A DNA stretch of 42,683 nucleotides from assembly GCA_028713555.1 (NCBI GenBank), contig JAQTOA010000020.1, positions 1 to 42,683 on the forward strand. The letters are read 5' to 3'. The notes under the pieces were generated by a model, which had not been told where the DNA came from, made no database searches, and worked only from the letters and a program-made list of their open reading frames with translations. Below are positions 1 through 8,070 of the stretch, piece by piece (within the stretch, counting starts at the first letter, position 1; every line of letters starts with the position of its first letter). Both the position numbers and the translations under genes were made by a program. The stretch comes from Sterolibacterium sp. (GTDB lineage Bacteria; Pseudomonadota; Gammaproteobacteria; Burkholderiales; Rhodocyclaceae).

Positions 1-503
1 CCAAGCCGACGACCACCACCACGGCCAAGCCGACCACCACCACTACGGCCAAGCCAACGACCACCACTACGGCCAAGCCAACGACTACCACCACGGCCAA
101 GCCAACGACTACCACTACGGCCAAGCCAACGACTACCACTACGGCCAAGCCGACGACTACCACTACGGCCAAACCGACGACCACCACCACAGCCAAGCCA
201 ACGACCACCACCACAGCCAAGCCAACGACCACCACCACAGCCAAGCCAACCACCACCACCACAGCCAAGCCAACCACCACCACTACGGCCAAGCCAACGA
301 CCACCACCACGGCCAAGCCAACCACCACCACTACGGCCAAGCCAACGACTACCACTACGGCCAAGCCGACGACTACCACTACGGCCAAGCCAACCACCAC
401 CACTACGGCCAAGCCAACGACTACCACCACAGCCAAGCCGACGACTACCACCACAGCCAAGCCAACCACGACAACGGTTGCTAAGGTAACGACAACGACA
501 AGA
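1..503 (+). repeat. 24-bp tandem repeat, about 21 units
   Basis: Units begin every 24 bases (24, 48, 72 and so on to 480; the first lacks one base at the window edge). Each reads GCC AAG CCN ACN ACY ACC ACN ACN in the coding frame. Units differ at third positions (CCG/CCA, ACC/ACT, ACG/ACA) but encode the same eight residues until the last two. Copy number probably varies by slippage or recombination between strains, and short-read assemblies may miscount it. Confidence 0.95.
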
Positions 504-638
504 GCGCCATCGTCGCAGTCGCAGACTTCCGGCGGACAAACTCAGCAGGGCTCAGGCGGACAGTCGCAACAGCAGAGTTCAGGCGGGCAACAACAACAAC
601 AGGGCTCCGGCGGACAGCGGCAGAGTTCCGGCAACTAG
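3..638 (+). CDS. Threonine/lysine/proline-rich repeat protein, C-terminal part (5' end outside window)
   Basis: An open frame enters from the left edge and stops at TAG 636-638. It has no start codon inside the window. The visible 211 residues are about twenty copies of the octapeptide AKPTTTTT, then two decayed units (AKPTTTTV, AKVTTTTR), then a Ser/Gly/Gln-rich tail in which SGGQ recurs four times. No catalytic domain is visible. Thr/Pro-rich low-complexity regions of this kind are typical of extracytoplasmic stalks or linkers, and the lysine in every unit makes this one strongly basic. That role is inference; the N-terminal part would decide it. The frame is supported because codon boundaries stay in register for 630 bases and the repeats vary almost only at synonymous positions. 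Confidence 0.8.
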   Translation, partial: KPTTTTTAKPTTTTTAKPTTTTTAKPTTTTTAKPTTTTTAKPTTTTTAKPTTTTTAKPTTTTTAKPTTTTTAKPTTTTTAKPTTTTTAKPTTTTTAKPTTTTTAKPTTTTTAKPTTTTTAKPTTTTTAKPTTTTTAKPTTTTTAKPTTTTTAKPTTTTVAKVTTTTRAPSSQSQTSGGQTQQGSGGQSQQQSSGGQQQQQGSGGQRQSSGN

Positions 639-674
639 TCGTTAGTCAGGTGTAAATTGATTGATGAATGCGTC

Positions 675-694
675 ATCCCGGCGAAAGCCGGGAT
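675..694. terminator. Perfect 8-bp hairpin with GAAA loop, extragenic repeat or terminator
   Basis: ATCCCGGC (675-682), loop GAAA, GCCGGGAT (687-694), flanked by CGTC and AACGA. It lies between the ends of the convergent repeat-protein gene and mnmD. No T-run follows, so it may be a REP-like extragenic palindrome rather than a classical terminator. A related hairpin lies at 21605-21622. Confidence 0.55.
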
Positions 695-757
695 AACGAG
701 GTACGGGTTTGATCCGTCATCTTCTCGACGACCATCGGCAGTGGTCTGGCACCATGA

Positions 758-1492
758 CTATGCACCAGGCGCAGGTGGTTCGCGATATTCGCCGCGCAGC
801 ATCTGGCGTTTGGAACCATAGCCACTAGCTTTAGCGACCTCGAAGCCGGCGGCGGTGAGACCTTCACGAACCGCTCCGGCAACTGTCCAGGTTGCCAGTG
901 TTGCCCCGGGCGCCGCCAGTTGTCTCAGGGACTTGAACAAGCGCGGCGACCAGAGTTCCGGGTTCTTCGCCGGCGAAAACCCATCCAGAAACAAGGCGTC
1001 GGCGCGGGCGGCGAAAACCTGTTGCGACAGCAGTTCGGCAGCATCTCCGAAAAACAGCGTGAGAACGACCTGCTCGTCGTCGAAATTCAGGCGATGCGTC
1101 CCCGGCGTCAGCATCGGCCATTGTTTGCGCAGTTTTTCCGCCAGATCGGATAATTCTGGCCAATGGGCATGCAGCACGGCGAGGTCAGCGGTTCCGAATG
1201 GATGTTTTTCGAACGAGATGAAATGCAGCTGTGAGCAGCGTTGCGGATCGTCGCGCCAGGACTGCCAGGTTGCCAGGAAATTCAGGCCGAGACCGAAGCC
1301 TGTCTCGATGATGACGAAGCGTTCCCGACCACGCCAACGTTCGGGCAATCCGTTCCCGGCAAGAAAAACATGTCGTGCCTGCCCCAGCCCGCCGGCAGCG
1401 GAGTGATAGATATCGGCGAATCTCTCCGAATACGGCGTGCCGTCCCCAGTAAAGGCGAGTTGGGCGGGAACGAGGGGGAATGACTGTGAAAT
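758..1492 (-). CDS. mnmD: tRNA 5-methylaminomethyl-2-thiouridine methyltransferase, stand-alone MnmC N-terminal domain (MnmD)
   Basis: SAM-dependent methyltransferase acting in the last step of mnm5s2U34 modification of tRNA. The SAM-binding motif [11 protein letters not shown] and the family motif [14 protein letters not shown] are present. The C-terminal FAD oxidase domain of full-length MnmC is absent: the frame stops after the KRQMLRGEY region. Homology to MnmC begins well upstream of the first canonical start (TTG at 1348): residues matching GTP-S--F-DIY and [19 protein letters not shown] are encoded there. Between the lysS stop and that block there is no ATG, GTG or TTG. ATT at 1490-1492, preceded by AGGG at suitable spacing, gives 244 residues and an N-terminus within one residue of E. 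coli MnmC up to the conserved GTP. I therefore propose an AUU start. It directly follows lysS in the same frame. Confidence 0.82.
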   Translation of the reverse strand: MSQSFPLVPAQLAFTGDGTPYSERFADIYHSAAGGLGQARHVFLAGNGLPERWRGRERFVIIETGFGLGLNFLATWQSWRDDPQRCSQLHFISFEKHPFGTADLAVLHAHWPELSDLAEKLRKQWPMLTPGTHRLNFDDEQVVLTLFFGDAAELLSQQVFAARADALFLDGFSPAKNPELWSPRLFKSLRQLAAPGATLATWTVAGAVREGLTAAGFEVAKASGYGSKRQMLRGEYREPPAPGA

Positions 1493-1501
1493 AGGCTTTC
1501 C

Positions 1502-2998
1502 CTACTCTTTCCTCATTTGCGGAAAGAGAATGACATCGCGAATATTGGCGCTGTCGGTCAGCAGCATCACTAGCCGGTCGATGCCGATGCCGCAGCCGCC
1601 GGTGGGCGGCAGGCCATATTCGAGGGCGCGGATGAAGTCGGCGTCATAGAACATCGCCTCTTCGTCGCCGGCCTCCTTGGCCTTGGCCTGTTCCTGGAAG
1701 CGCGCCGCCTGGTCTTCGACATCGTTCAGTTCGGAGAAGCCATTGGCGATTTCGCGGCCGACGATAAACAGTTCGAAGCGCTCGGTGATCTCCGGATTGG
1801 CGTCGTTGCGCCGCGCCAGCGGCGAGACTTCGGCCGGATAGTCGATGATGAAAGTCGGTTCCCACAACTCGGCTTCGGCGCAGGCTTCGAAGAGTTGCAG
1901 TTGCAGCGATCCCAGGCCGCCTGGTTTCACCGGCTCGCCGAAATCCCCGATCTTCTGTTTGAGCCAGGCCGCATCGCCAAGCTGAGCATCGGTGAAGCCG
2001 GGGTGGTGCTTGCGGATCGCCTGGGTGATGGTCAAGCGCTCGAAGGGCTTGGCCAGATCGAGCGTGCGTCCCTGATACTCGAATACTTCGGTGCCGAGCG
2101 CCGCGCGCGCCGAATGGCGCAGCAGACCCTCGGTGAAGTCCATCAGCATGCGGTAGTCGGCGTAGGCCTCGTAGAACTCCATCATGGTGAATTCGGGATT
2201 GTGGCGTGGCGAGATGCCTTCGTTGCGGAAGTTACGGTTGATCTCGAAGACCTTTTCGAAACCGCCGACCACCAGGCGCTTCAGGTACAACTCCGGCGCG
2301 ATGCGCAGGAACAGCTCCATGTCGAGCGCGTTGTGGTGGGTCTTGAAGGGCTTGGCGGCGGCGCCGCCGGGAATCGGGTGCATCATCGGCGTCTCGACTT
2401 CGAGGAAGCCGTGATGAATCATGTAATCGCGAATCGACTGGATCATCCGGCTGCGCGCGACAAAGGTGAAGCGCGACTGCTCGTTGGTGATCAGGTCGAG
2501 GTAGCGGGCGCGGTATTTCTGCTCGACATCGGTCAGGCCATGGAATTTCTCGGGCAGCGGCCGCAGCGATTTGGTGAGCAGGCGCAACTCGTTGGCTTGC
2601 ACCGTGAGTTCGTTGGTCTTGGTGCGGAACAGCACGCCACTGACGCCGATGATGTCGCCGTTGTCCCAGCGCTTGAATTCGGCGTGGGCGGCCTCGCCGC
2701 TCTTGTCGTTGCTGATGAAAACCTGGATGCGCCCGGACAGGTCCTGGATGGTGGCGAAGCTGGCCTTGCCCATCACGCGCTTGAGCATGATGCGGCCGGC
2801 GACCTTGACCTCGATCGGCGTCGCGTCGAGTTCTTCGCGCGTCTTGCCGCCATACATTTCATCGAGCTTGGCGGCGAGATTCTCGCGGCGGAAATCGTTC
2901 GGAAAGGCGTGGCCGGAGGCGCGCCATTCGACAAGCTTGGCGCGGCGTTCGGCGATGATATGGTTTTCGTCCGGGGCAATGGGAGTGGCTTCGTTCAT
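1502..2998 (-). CDS. lysS: Lysyl-tRNA synthetase, class II
   Basis: Cytoplasmic enzyme charging tRNA-Lys with ATP, 498 residues as usual for the family. An N-terminal OB-fold anticodon-binding domain (about residues 60-170) is followed by the class II catalytic core with motif 1 (FLEVETPMM), motif 2 ([18 protein letters not shown]) and motif 3 ([13 protein letters not shown]). The start at ATG 2998 ([13 protein letters not shown]) fits family N-termini; the frame stays open upstream, but that stretch overlaps the toxin gene and is not conserved. The gene lies 10 bases downstream of the PIN toxin gene and ends in TAG directly before, and in the same frame as, mnmD, so the two are probably cotranscribed and translationally coupled. 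Confidence 0.97.
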   Translation of the reverse strand: MNEATPIAPDENHIIAERRAKLVEWRASGHAFPNDFRRENLAAKLDEMYGGKTREELDATPIEVKVAGRIMLKRVMGKASFATIQDLSGRIQVFISNDKSGEAAHAEFKRWDNGDIIGVSGVLFRTKTNELTVQANELRLLTKSLRPLPEKFHGLTDVEQKYRARYLDLITNEQSRFTFVARSRMIQSIRDYMIHHGFLEVETPMMHPIPGGAAAKPFKTHHNALDMELFLRIAPELYLKRLVVGGFEKVFEINRNFRNEGISPRHNPEFTMMEFYEAYADYRMLMDFTEGLLRHSARAALGTEVFEYQGRTLDLAKPFERLTITQAIRKHHPGFTDAQLGDAAWLKQKIGDFGEPVKPGGLGSLQLQLFEACAEAELWEPTFIIDYPAEVSPLARRNDANPEITERFELFIVGREIANGFSELNDVEDQAARFQEQAKAKEAGDEEAMFYDADFIRALEYGLPPTGGCGIGIDRLVMLLTDSANIRDVILFPQMRKE

Positions 2999-3008
2999 GA
3001 TGAGGCTT

Positions 3009-3437
3009 TCAGGAAAAATCGTGGGCGGTGAAGCCGAGGGCGCGGGCGGCCTCGGCCTGGGTCTTGTCGGAAGTGGCGAATTCCTCAGCTTCCAGATGGC
3101 GCGCCACAGCCAGGTGGATGGCGTCGAGGGCGCGTAGCGGCAGCGCCGGGAGACTTTCGATGATCGCATAGGCTTCGACGACATGGCCGTCGGTGATGGC
3201 GCTTACACGCAAGGCGCCGGCGAGGATGTCAGTGCGGAGTTCGGTGATGGCGGCTGTTTCCAGTGCCGTATCGATCTGCCCGGCGCGTCGTCGCCTTGCC
3301 AACGCGCAACGCATTTCGGTAACAGTGAGGCGACTGATGTCGAGCGGTCCACGGGCAAGAAACAGCCGGTCGAAGCCATCGCTACCCGGTTCGGTGATGT
3401 ACCGCTTGAGCAGTGCGCTGGTATCCGCGTAGATCAT
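3009..3437 (-). CDS. PIN-domain ribonuclease toxin (VapC-like)
   Basis: 142-residue PIN-domain protein, the toxin of a type II toxin-antitoxin pair; family members cleave specific RNAs using a Mg2+ site. The acidic residues are visible: Asp5 in [12 protein letters not shown], Glu near 41 in TVTEMRCAL, Asp near 101 in [10 protein letters not shown] and Asp near 120 in [12 protein letters not shown], so the enzyme looks intact. ATG 3435-3437 overlaps the antitoxin stop by four bases (ATGA), the usual coupling for these modules. The cognate antitoxin is the Phd/YefM-type gene upstream. Downstream lysS begins 10 bases after the stop, so read-through from the toxin promoter could reach lysS. Confidence 0.9.
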   Translation of the reverse strand: MIYADTSALLKRYITEPGSDGFDRLFLARGPLDISRLTVTEMRCALARRRRAGQIDTALETAAITELRTDILAGALRVSAITDGHVVEAYAIIESLPALPLRALDAIHLAVARHLEAEEFATSDKTQAEAARALGFTAHDFS

Positions 3438-3667
3438 CGGCAACGATCTTCTCTTTCTTCGGCCAGGATGTCTTCGCTGGGAATGGACTGCATCGGCTGG
3501 CTGGCGCGGAACGCAGCCAGGGAACGCAAGCGCGGACGCGGCTGGGCCGGCAGGATGCGGGCGACCGGCTCGCCGTGGCGAACCACCAGTACTTCGTCGT
3601 CCTCGGCGAACATTTGCTCGGGATGGGAAAGTCCTTCGCGGGCTTCGCGGATGGTCAGGGTCTTCAT
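3434..3667 (-). CDS. Antitoxin, Phd/YefM-like, partner of the PIN toxin
   Basis: 77-residue protein whose N-terminal half (MKTLTIREAREGLS, then EVLVVRHGEPVARILP) has the prevent-host-death/YefM fold signature: a short DNA-binding region with a strand pair ending in GEPVARILP. The C-terminal part ([15 protein letters not shown]) is acidic and disordered, as expected for the segment that wraps and neutralises the toxin. The gene precedes and overlaps the toxin gene. Two copies of a 9-bp palindrome lie directly upstream, consistent with autoregulation. Confidence 0.85.
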   Translation of the reverse strand: MKTLTIREAREGLSHPEQMFAEDDEVLVVRHGEPVARILPAQPRPRLRSLAAFRASQPMQSIPSEDILAEEREDRCR

Positions 3668-3681
3668 GGCGGGCGCCTTGA

Positions 3682-3710
3682 TGTGTCACATGGGTGCGTA
3701 TTGTGTCACA
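3682..3710 (-). promoter_or_regulatory. Probable antitoxin operator: two TGTGTCACA palindromes 20 bp apart
   Basis: TGTGTCACA (a perfect 9-bp palindrome around a central T) occurs at 3682-3690 and again at 3702-3710. The 20-bp offset puts both on nearly the same DNA face. They begin 15 bases upstream of the antitoxin start, the expected position for cooperative autorepression by an antitoxin or antitoxin-toxin complex. Binding is inferred. Confidence 0.6.
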
Positions 3711-3821
3711 CCTTCTGGCGAGCGGCAATGTCGGCTGTTGCGGCTGTTGCGAGTTTATGAGCTGTCCGGTTCTGTAGCACGTAATCTGTCCAGTCGTCAT
3801 ATTGCCCCAAAGGGGTGGAAG

Positions 3822-3955
3822 ATGAGACGAACGGAACTGCTACAGGGGATGAAGGATGGAACGAAGAACGGCTGATACAGGCGCAAAACAGCGCAAGTAA
3901 AACAGCGCAAGTATCGAGGATGTGCGAACGCAGTTTCCGACGTTATTCGAAATCT
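3822..3955 (+). pseudogene. Remnant of a transposase N-terminus (helix-turn-helix, ISNCY-like), frameshifted
   Basis: ATG 3822, preceded by a good ribosome site (AGGGGTGGAAG), opens MRRTELLQGMKDG and stops at 3875. One frame over, the sequence continues GWNEERLIQ and, after an altered stretch, [14 protein letters not shown]. As I recall them, transposases of this type begin MRRTELLQEMRKMRFEE, then a GWTERRLTQEEAA-like stretch and an [10 protein letters not shown] recognition helix, so the order and spacing of fragments match a decayed 5' end. The rest of the element is absent; prfC begins 70 bases on. A direct repeat of AAACAGCGCAAGTA lies within it near 3886-3914. The family name is from memory of the motif. 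Confidence 0.6.
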
Positions 3956-3979
3956 GGATACCGAATTTCGGCCTGCTTG

Positions 3980-3985
3980 TATAAT
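3980..3985 (+). promoter_or_regulatory. Probable -10 element of the prfC promoter
   Basis: A perfect TATAAT lies 40 bases upstream of the prfC GTG. No good -35 hexamer is found 16-18 bases further upstream, so only the -10 is called. Confidence 0.5.
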
Positions 3986-4025
3986 CGCGCGCTTTCCCGT
4001 CAACCGCCTGATACGTGGACCTTTC

Positions 4026-5597
4026 GTGAGCCTCGATTCCGAAATTCAACGCCGCCGCACTTTCGCCATCATTTCCCATCCGGATGCGGGCAAGACCACC
4101 CTGACCGAGAAGCTGCTGTGGTACGGCGGCGCCATCCAGATGGCCGGCGCGGTGCGGGCGCGCAAGAGCGGTCGGCACGCCACCTCCGACTGGATGGAGC
4201 TGGAAAGGCAGCGCGGCATCTCGATCACTTCCTCGGTGATGCAGTTTCCCTACCGCGACTGCATGATCAACCTGCTCGATACGCCCGGCCACGAGGACTT
4301 CTCCGAGGATACCTACCGCACCCTGACCGCCGTCGATTCGGCGGTGATGGTGCTGGATTCGGTCAAGGGCGTCGAGGCGCAGACCATCAAGCTGCTGAAT
4401 GTCTGCCGGCTGCGCGATACGCCGATCATCAGCTTCATCAACAAGCTCGACCGAGAGGGCCGCGCGCCGATCGAACTGCTCGACGAGATCGAATCCGTGC
4501 TGGCCATCCAGTGTGCGCCGATCACCTGGCCGATCGGCATGGGCGAACGCTTTCGCGGCGTCTATCATCTTTACGACGACAGCATCCTGTTCTTCGATCC
4601 GAAGGCCGACAAGGGAACGGCGGAAGTGATTTCGGGACTGGCCAATCCACGCCTCGATGAGCTGATCGGCGAACAGGCGGTCGAACTGCGTCACGACATC
4701 GAACTGGTGCGCGGCGCCTCGCATGGCTTCGATGCGGCGGCTTACCGCGCCGGCAGGCAGTCGCCGGTATTCTTCGGCTCGGCGGCCAACAATTTCGGCG
4801 TCCAGTCGCTGCTCGACGCGGTGGTCGATTTGTCGCCTGCGCCGCTCGCGCGTCCCGCCGAGACGCGCACAGTCGATCCTTACGAGGACAAGTTTTCCGG
4901 TTTCGTGTTCAAGATCCAGGCCAACATGGACCCCAAGCATCGCGACCGCATCGCCTTCTTGCGCGTCTGCTCAGGCCGTTTCGAGCGCGGCATGAAAATC
5001 AAGCAGGTGGCGGGCGGCAAGTCGATCGCGGTGAATAACGCCATCACTTTCATGGCGCGCGACCGCAACACCACCGACGAGGCCTATGCCGGCGACATCA
5101 TCGGCATCCCCAATCACGGCACGGTGCGCCTCGGCGAAACCTTCAGCGAGGGGGAGGATTTGCGCTTCACCGGCATTCCCTCGTTTGCCCCGGAGTTTTT
5201 CCAGCGCGCCATCCTGCGCAATCCGCTCAAGCTCAAGCAACTGCAGAAAGGCTTGCAACAACTGGCCGAGGAGGGCGCCACCCAGCTATTCCGTCCGCTG
5301 CTCTCGAACGACATGATCCTGGGCGCCGTCGGCACGCTGCAGTTCGATGTAGTGGCGCATCGCCTGGAACACGAATACGGCGTCGACGCGATTTTCGAAC
5401 CCTATCCGGTAGCCACCGCGCGCTGGCTGCGCGGCAGCGCCGAGGCGCTAAAACTGCTGACGGAAAAACATACCCAGCATGTCGCGCTGGACGGCGCTGG
5501 CGACTATGTCTACCTGGCGCCCAACCAGGTCAATCTCAAGCTGACCCAGGAACGCTTTCCCGACGTCCATTTCCTCGAAACCCGCGAAGTGCATTGA
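4026..5597 (+). CDS. prfC: Peptide chain release factor 3 (RF3)
   Basis: Translational GTPase that recycles RF1/RF2 from the ribosome after termination. It has 523 residues, against 529 in E. coli. GTPase motifs are intact: G1 SHPDAGKTT (about residues 17-25), G3 DTPGHEDF and G4 NKLDREGR. The adjacent [18 protein letters not shown] stretch is typical of RF3, followed by domains II and III. The GTG start at 4026 is chosen because the conserved N-terminus ([22 protein letters not shown]) begins there. It stands alone on the plus strand with its own promoter; the region downstream holds no clear gene for 317 bases. Confidence 0.96.
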   Translation: MSLDSEIQRRRTFAIISHPDAGKTTLTEKLLWYGGAIQMAGAVRARKSGRHATSDWMELERQRGISITSSVMQFPYRDCMINLLDTPGHEDFSEDTYRTLTAVDSAVMVLDSVKGVEAQTIKLLNVCRLRDTPIISFINKLDREGRAPIELLDEIESVLAIQCAPITWPIGMGERFRGVYHLYDDSILFFDPKADKGTAEVISGLANPRLDELIGEQAVELRHDIELVRGASHGFDAAAYRAGRQSPVFFGSAANNFGVQSLLDAVVDLSPAPLARPAETRTVDPYEDKFSGFVFKIQANMDPKHRDRIAFLRVCSGRFERGMKIKQVAGGKSIAVNNAITFMARDRNTTDEAYAGDIIGIPNHGTVRLGETFSEGEDLRFTGIPSFAPEFFQRAILRNPLKLKQLQKGLQQLAEEGATQLFRPLLSNDMILGAVGTLQFDVVAHRLEHEYGVDAIFEPYPVATARWLRGSAEALKLLTEKHTQHVALDGAGDYVYLAPNQVNLKLTQERFPDVHFLETREVH

Positions 5598-5914
5598 TTA
5601 CACCCTTTACATCGCAGTAGTTCCGCGCGTTCGTGATGTAAGCCCACAAGCAACCCCTCGCAGGGGATGCCAGGAATGCCATCGCTCGCCAGACGGTTCA
5701 TCGCCTGCGTACGGCAGGTCAGCCCGCCCCGGAGAATTCATGCAAGTACTGCGTGTAGCAACAGCACTGGGTACGGTACTGCACTAGTTTGCGATTTTGG
5801 CGCTTGACCGGATCAGTCAGCCTGCCCATAATCAGCCGAACAGCAATTTTTCAACAATCTCCGATTAAGCCTTCGCAAAGCAAGGGCGGTCGGATTCGAA
5901 CCGGGGGACATCAC
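5598..5914 (+). other. Intergenic region with small hairpins and a 15-codon ORF
   Basis: No recognised gene. Short hairpins lie at 5654-5666 (CCCCT/AGGGG) and 5704-5718 (CCTGC/GCAGG). A 15-codon frame at 5740-5787 (MQVLRVATALGTVLH) has a well-placed GGAG five bases before its ATG. It could be a leader peptide or a truncated gene start, and nothing else supports translation. The downstream gene starts at 5915. Confidence 0.35.
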
Positions 5915-6544
5915 ATGCCGCGCTTCAATAATTTCCTCATCGATCAGTTGATTGCCCCGGCTTTCGTCTGGTTTTTCTTTATCGGCGGCATCGTCGCGGT
6001 GGCGATTGGGGTGGGCCTGATCTTGAGAAGCCCCCAAGTGTTCCGGCTTTTCGAGCTGTTGAACCGCACGGTGTCGGCCCGTCATGCCACCAAAGCCATG
6101 GCGATTCAGCGCGACAGCGAACAGTTCGCCTGGAAATACCGGCGCCCGATCGGCATCGTGTTTGTCGTCGGCGCCGTCTATGCGGTGTGGGGAATGGTCA
6201 CCGGCGCCGGCAACTCCGTCATAGTCGCCATGCTCAACCTCAAGCTGCCGGCGGGCTATGTCTTCTGGATCGTCGAGAGCTTGAGATATTTCCTGGTCGT
6301 CGGCTGTACAACAGCGATTTTGGTCGGGATCCTGATGCTGATTTCTCCCGACACCCTGAAAACCATCGAAAATGTCGGGAGCCGCTGGTATTCGACCCGG
6401 CAAATCGCCCCTGACGCGGAAAAGATGAATCTGACGCTAGACAAGTGGGTTGCCGCTTTCCCGCGGACAACGGGTTTGATTCTCGTTTTTCCTGCCTTGG
6501 GCATGGTGTTTTATTTCGGCGAACTGTTGCTCAAGCAGCATTAG
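5915..6544 (+). CDS. Four-helix membrane protein with internal duplication, associated with pilin genes
   Basis: 209 residues, no recognised family. Hydrophobic segments at about 14-37, 79-95, 124-144 and 185-203 suggest four transmembrane helices. The protein is an internal duplication. Residues 32-93 (GVGLILRSPQVFRLFELLNR, then a basic stretch, RRPIGIVFVVGAVYAV) align with 138-203 (GILMLISPDTLKTIENVGSR, WYST, FPRTTGLILVFPALGMVFYF). A shared pattern is a helix end, SP--L, an amphipathic stretch with R(W)-S-, a basic pair and a G---V-GA helix. It is a paralogue of the gene at 7441-8055 on the other strand, which has the same two-repeat layout. It is monocistronic and is followed by a strong terminator. 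Function unknown; the location suggests a link to pilus assembly. Confidence 0.75.
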   Translation: MPRFNNFLIDQLIAPAFVWFFFIGGIVAVAIGVGLILRSPQVFRLFELLNRTVSARHATKAMAIQRDSEQFAWKYRRPIGIVFVVGAVYAVWGMVTGAGNSVIVAMLNLKLPAGYVFWIVESLRYFLVVGCTTAILVGILMLISPDTLKTIENVGSRWYSTRQIAPDAEKMNLTLDKWVAAFPRTTGLILVFPALGMVFYFGELLLKQH

Positions 6545-6636
6545 CAGTCGCATCAGTTCAACCAGTCGTCAGGAAACAGACAGAACAGGTTCGATTTGCC
6601 GGACAGAGAAGAAGCAGTCCAAACAGCCCCAAAACA

Positions 6637-6668
6637 ACAACGGCCCGGGAGTGATCCCGGGCCGTTGT
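6637..6668 (+). terminator. Strong hairpin terminator, 14-bp stem
   Basis: ACAACGGCCCGGGA (6637-6650), loop GTGA, TCCCGGGCCGTTGT (6655-6668), followed by CTTGTC. A perfect stem lies between two converging genes and can serve both directions, although the T-run is weak. Confidence 0.8.
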
Positions 6669-6730
6669 CTTGTCAGCTTGAGCCTGAGTTCCTTAATTTA
6701 ACCCTGGCCCCTTAATTCCTTAATTCATTC

Positions 6731-7321
6731 TCATGGGGTATTGGTCAATGCCATCGCACCCGAACTGGCATCGTAGGTGAATTTACGTGTGGTGGAGGCC
6801 ACGCCGCCAGACGCATAGGCGTAAGTGCAAACATTGCCGCTTTGCGTCGCAACCCAATCATGCGTGGTATCTGCTGCGGTAGCCACGATGGAGGGACCTT
6901 GGCCGCTAAGTACCGCCGTCCAAATATTTACACACTCGGTGGCATCCAGTGTCGCCAAACCGGTGGTAGTTCCAAGCGCAATTGCGCCATTGCTGGTCGG
7001 GTTGCCATAACCGTTGAAGGCGATCGTTGAGCCGTCAATGATAATGTCTTTTGAAGTGGAACAGCCTGCAAATGTGCTGGGTGCGGTGAAAGAGGTGCAA
7101 TTTCCGCGGAGAGCCCCGTCCACCATCCATCTTGATTTTGCCATCGCAATCGCCGCGCCGAATCCGCCATAGACGCCGGATACAGCGGACTTCTTGGCAT
7201 CGTCCGCCAAATTGACAAACTTCGGTAGCGCCGTTGCCGCCAGAATCCCGAGGATTACGATCACCACCACCAGTTCGATCAGGGTAAAGCCCGATTGTTT
7301 CGTCTTGAATCGCCTATTCAT
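6731..7321 (-). CDS. mshA: Type IV prepilin, MSHA-type major pilin (MshA-like)
   Basis: 196-residue prepilin. A short basic leader (MNRRFKTKQSG) precedes the prepilin peptidase site and N-methylated helix FTLIELVVVIVILGILAATA with Glu5, then LPKFVNLADDAKKSAVSGVYGG, the sequence style of MSHA pilins. Four cysteines in the globular part (GNC, AGC, TEC, NVC) could form two disulfides. ATG 7321 is chosen because it gives a normal leader and is preceded by AAGGAATG; GTG two codons upstream is possible. It is the last gene of the pilus cluster and has two hairpins in its leader. Confidence 0.87.
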   Translation of the reverse strand: MNRRFKTKQSGFTLIELVVVIVILGILAATALPKFVNLADDAKKSAVSGVYGGFGAAIAMAKSRWMVDGALRGNCTSFTAPSTFAGCSTSKDIIIDGSTIAFNGYGNPTSNGAIALGTTTGLATLDATECVNIWTAVLSGQGPSIVATAADTTHDWVATQSGNVCTYAYASGGVASTTRKFTYDASSGAMALTNTP

Positions 7322-7335
7322 TTTCACATTCCTTG

Positions 7336-7376
7336 AAAAAAGGCCGCAGCCTTGGGGTTGAGGAGCCGCAGCTCCT
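7336..7376 (-). promoter_or_regulatory. Two tandem hairpins in the mshA leader; the second is terminator-like
   Basis: Read on the minus strand: AGGAGC-TGCG-GCTCCT (7376-7361), then AAGGC-TGCG-GCCTT (7353-7340) running into six T residues (7341-7336). The latter has the form of an intrinsic terminator, and it ends only 14 bases before the mshA start codon. It may separate mshA expression from upstream genes or act as an attenuator. Both loops are UGCG. Confidence 0.55.
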
Positions 7377-7440
7377 ATGGGAACAGTTTTATCATAATGC
7401 GTAAAGAATCGCAAACTCCTGCAACTTCCAAAAACAACCG

Positions 7441-8055
7441 CTAGAACTTCCCCGCGCTGCGGAATAAAAACCAGCCCAGAGCGCCAAGGATATACAAGCT
7501 GCCAAAAATCAGGCATACGCCAACCATCTTCCTGCGCTGAAGGATATTCCGCTCCAAAGAATAGTCCATGGCATTTAAATATTTCAGCAGCGGGTCGGTG
7601 GAAATCCAGCGATTCGCCGCGGTTTCTATGTCGCGCAGCAGGCTGGGTTTGGTCATGATGATGAAGCCGATAATCGCCGCCGGGACGCTGCCGATCAGCA
7701 GCAGTCCCAACAAAGCATCCAGCAGCCACCAGTAGTCGCGGGGGATGACGACGGAAATTTGCCTCAGGTTGTAGCTGAATAAAAAAGTATTGAGGACAAT
7801 GATTGCCCCAAGGAACAGGCTTGCCCCGACCAGCCGGTGATGCCGGTAGAAAAAACGCTCGGTCCAGCGCGGGCGATCCAGTTGATCGCCGAATTTATCG
7901 GTGCTTGTCCAGCGAGAAAAATATTGATTCAAGCGCAGCAGCCGTTCATGTCCCATCAGCATGCCCGACCCGACCAGAACACCCAGGATGGCGGCGGCCA
8001 CTAGCAAGCCCAGGCAGGATTGCAGCAGAATGCTTTTGAACATGGCCTGATTCAT
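7441..8055 (-). CDS. Four-helix membrane protein with internal duplication, paralogue within the pilus cluster
   Basis: 204 residues, no recognised family. Predicted membrane segments lie at about 8-34, 75-93, 109-134 and 177-198. Residues 33-93 align with 135-195: each half has an L--(L/I)(N/E)----RW-ST motif (RWTST at 48-52, RWIST at 149-153), an acidic/basic stretch with D and E, a basic pair (HR, RR) and VG--L--GA/GS. The paralogue at 5915-6544 repeats the design and has RWYST in its second half. The gene sits between two prepilin genes, starting 15 bases after the upstream pilin stop, so it is probably cotranscribed with it. ATG 8055 is used; ATG 8043 is an alternative. Function unknown, plausibly pilus assembly or anchoring. 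Confidence 0.78.
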   Translation of the reverse strand: MNQAMFKSILLQSCLGLLVAAAILGVLVGSGMLMGHERLLRLNQYFSRWTSTDKFGDQLDRPRWTERFFYRHHRLVGASLFLGAIIVLNTFLFSYNLRQISVVIPRDYWWLLDALLGLLLIGSVPAAIIGFIIMTKPSLLRDIETAANRWISTDPLLKYLNAMDYSLERNILQRRKMVGVCLIFGSLYILGALGWFLFRSAGKF

Positions 8056-8070
8056 GTCGCCGGACCAGGA

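Noticed and set aside
1..480. Regular short repeats that could suggest a CRISPR array
   Set aside because: Units are contiguous with no spacers and keep one protein reading frame for their whole length.
1895..3031. Long open frame on the plus strand opposite lysS
   Set aside because: Shadow of the high-GC lysS gene; the product has no domain and lysS is certain.
5704..5718. Hairpin with ACGG near its loop, like a mini-ykkC (guanidine-II) riboswitch
   Set aside because: The loop is GTACG with an ordinary stem, the second hairpin is missing and the downstream gene is not a guanidine gene.
5885..5910. tRNA T-loop-like GGTTCGAATCC on the minus strand
   Set aside because: The T-stem does not pair and no acceptor, D or anticodon arms are found; it lies directly before a gene start.
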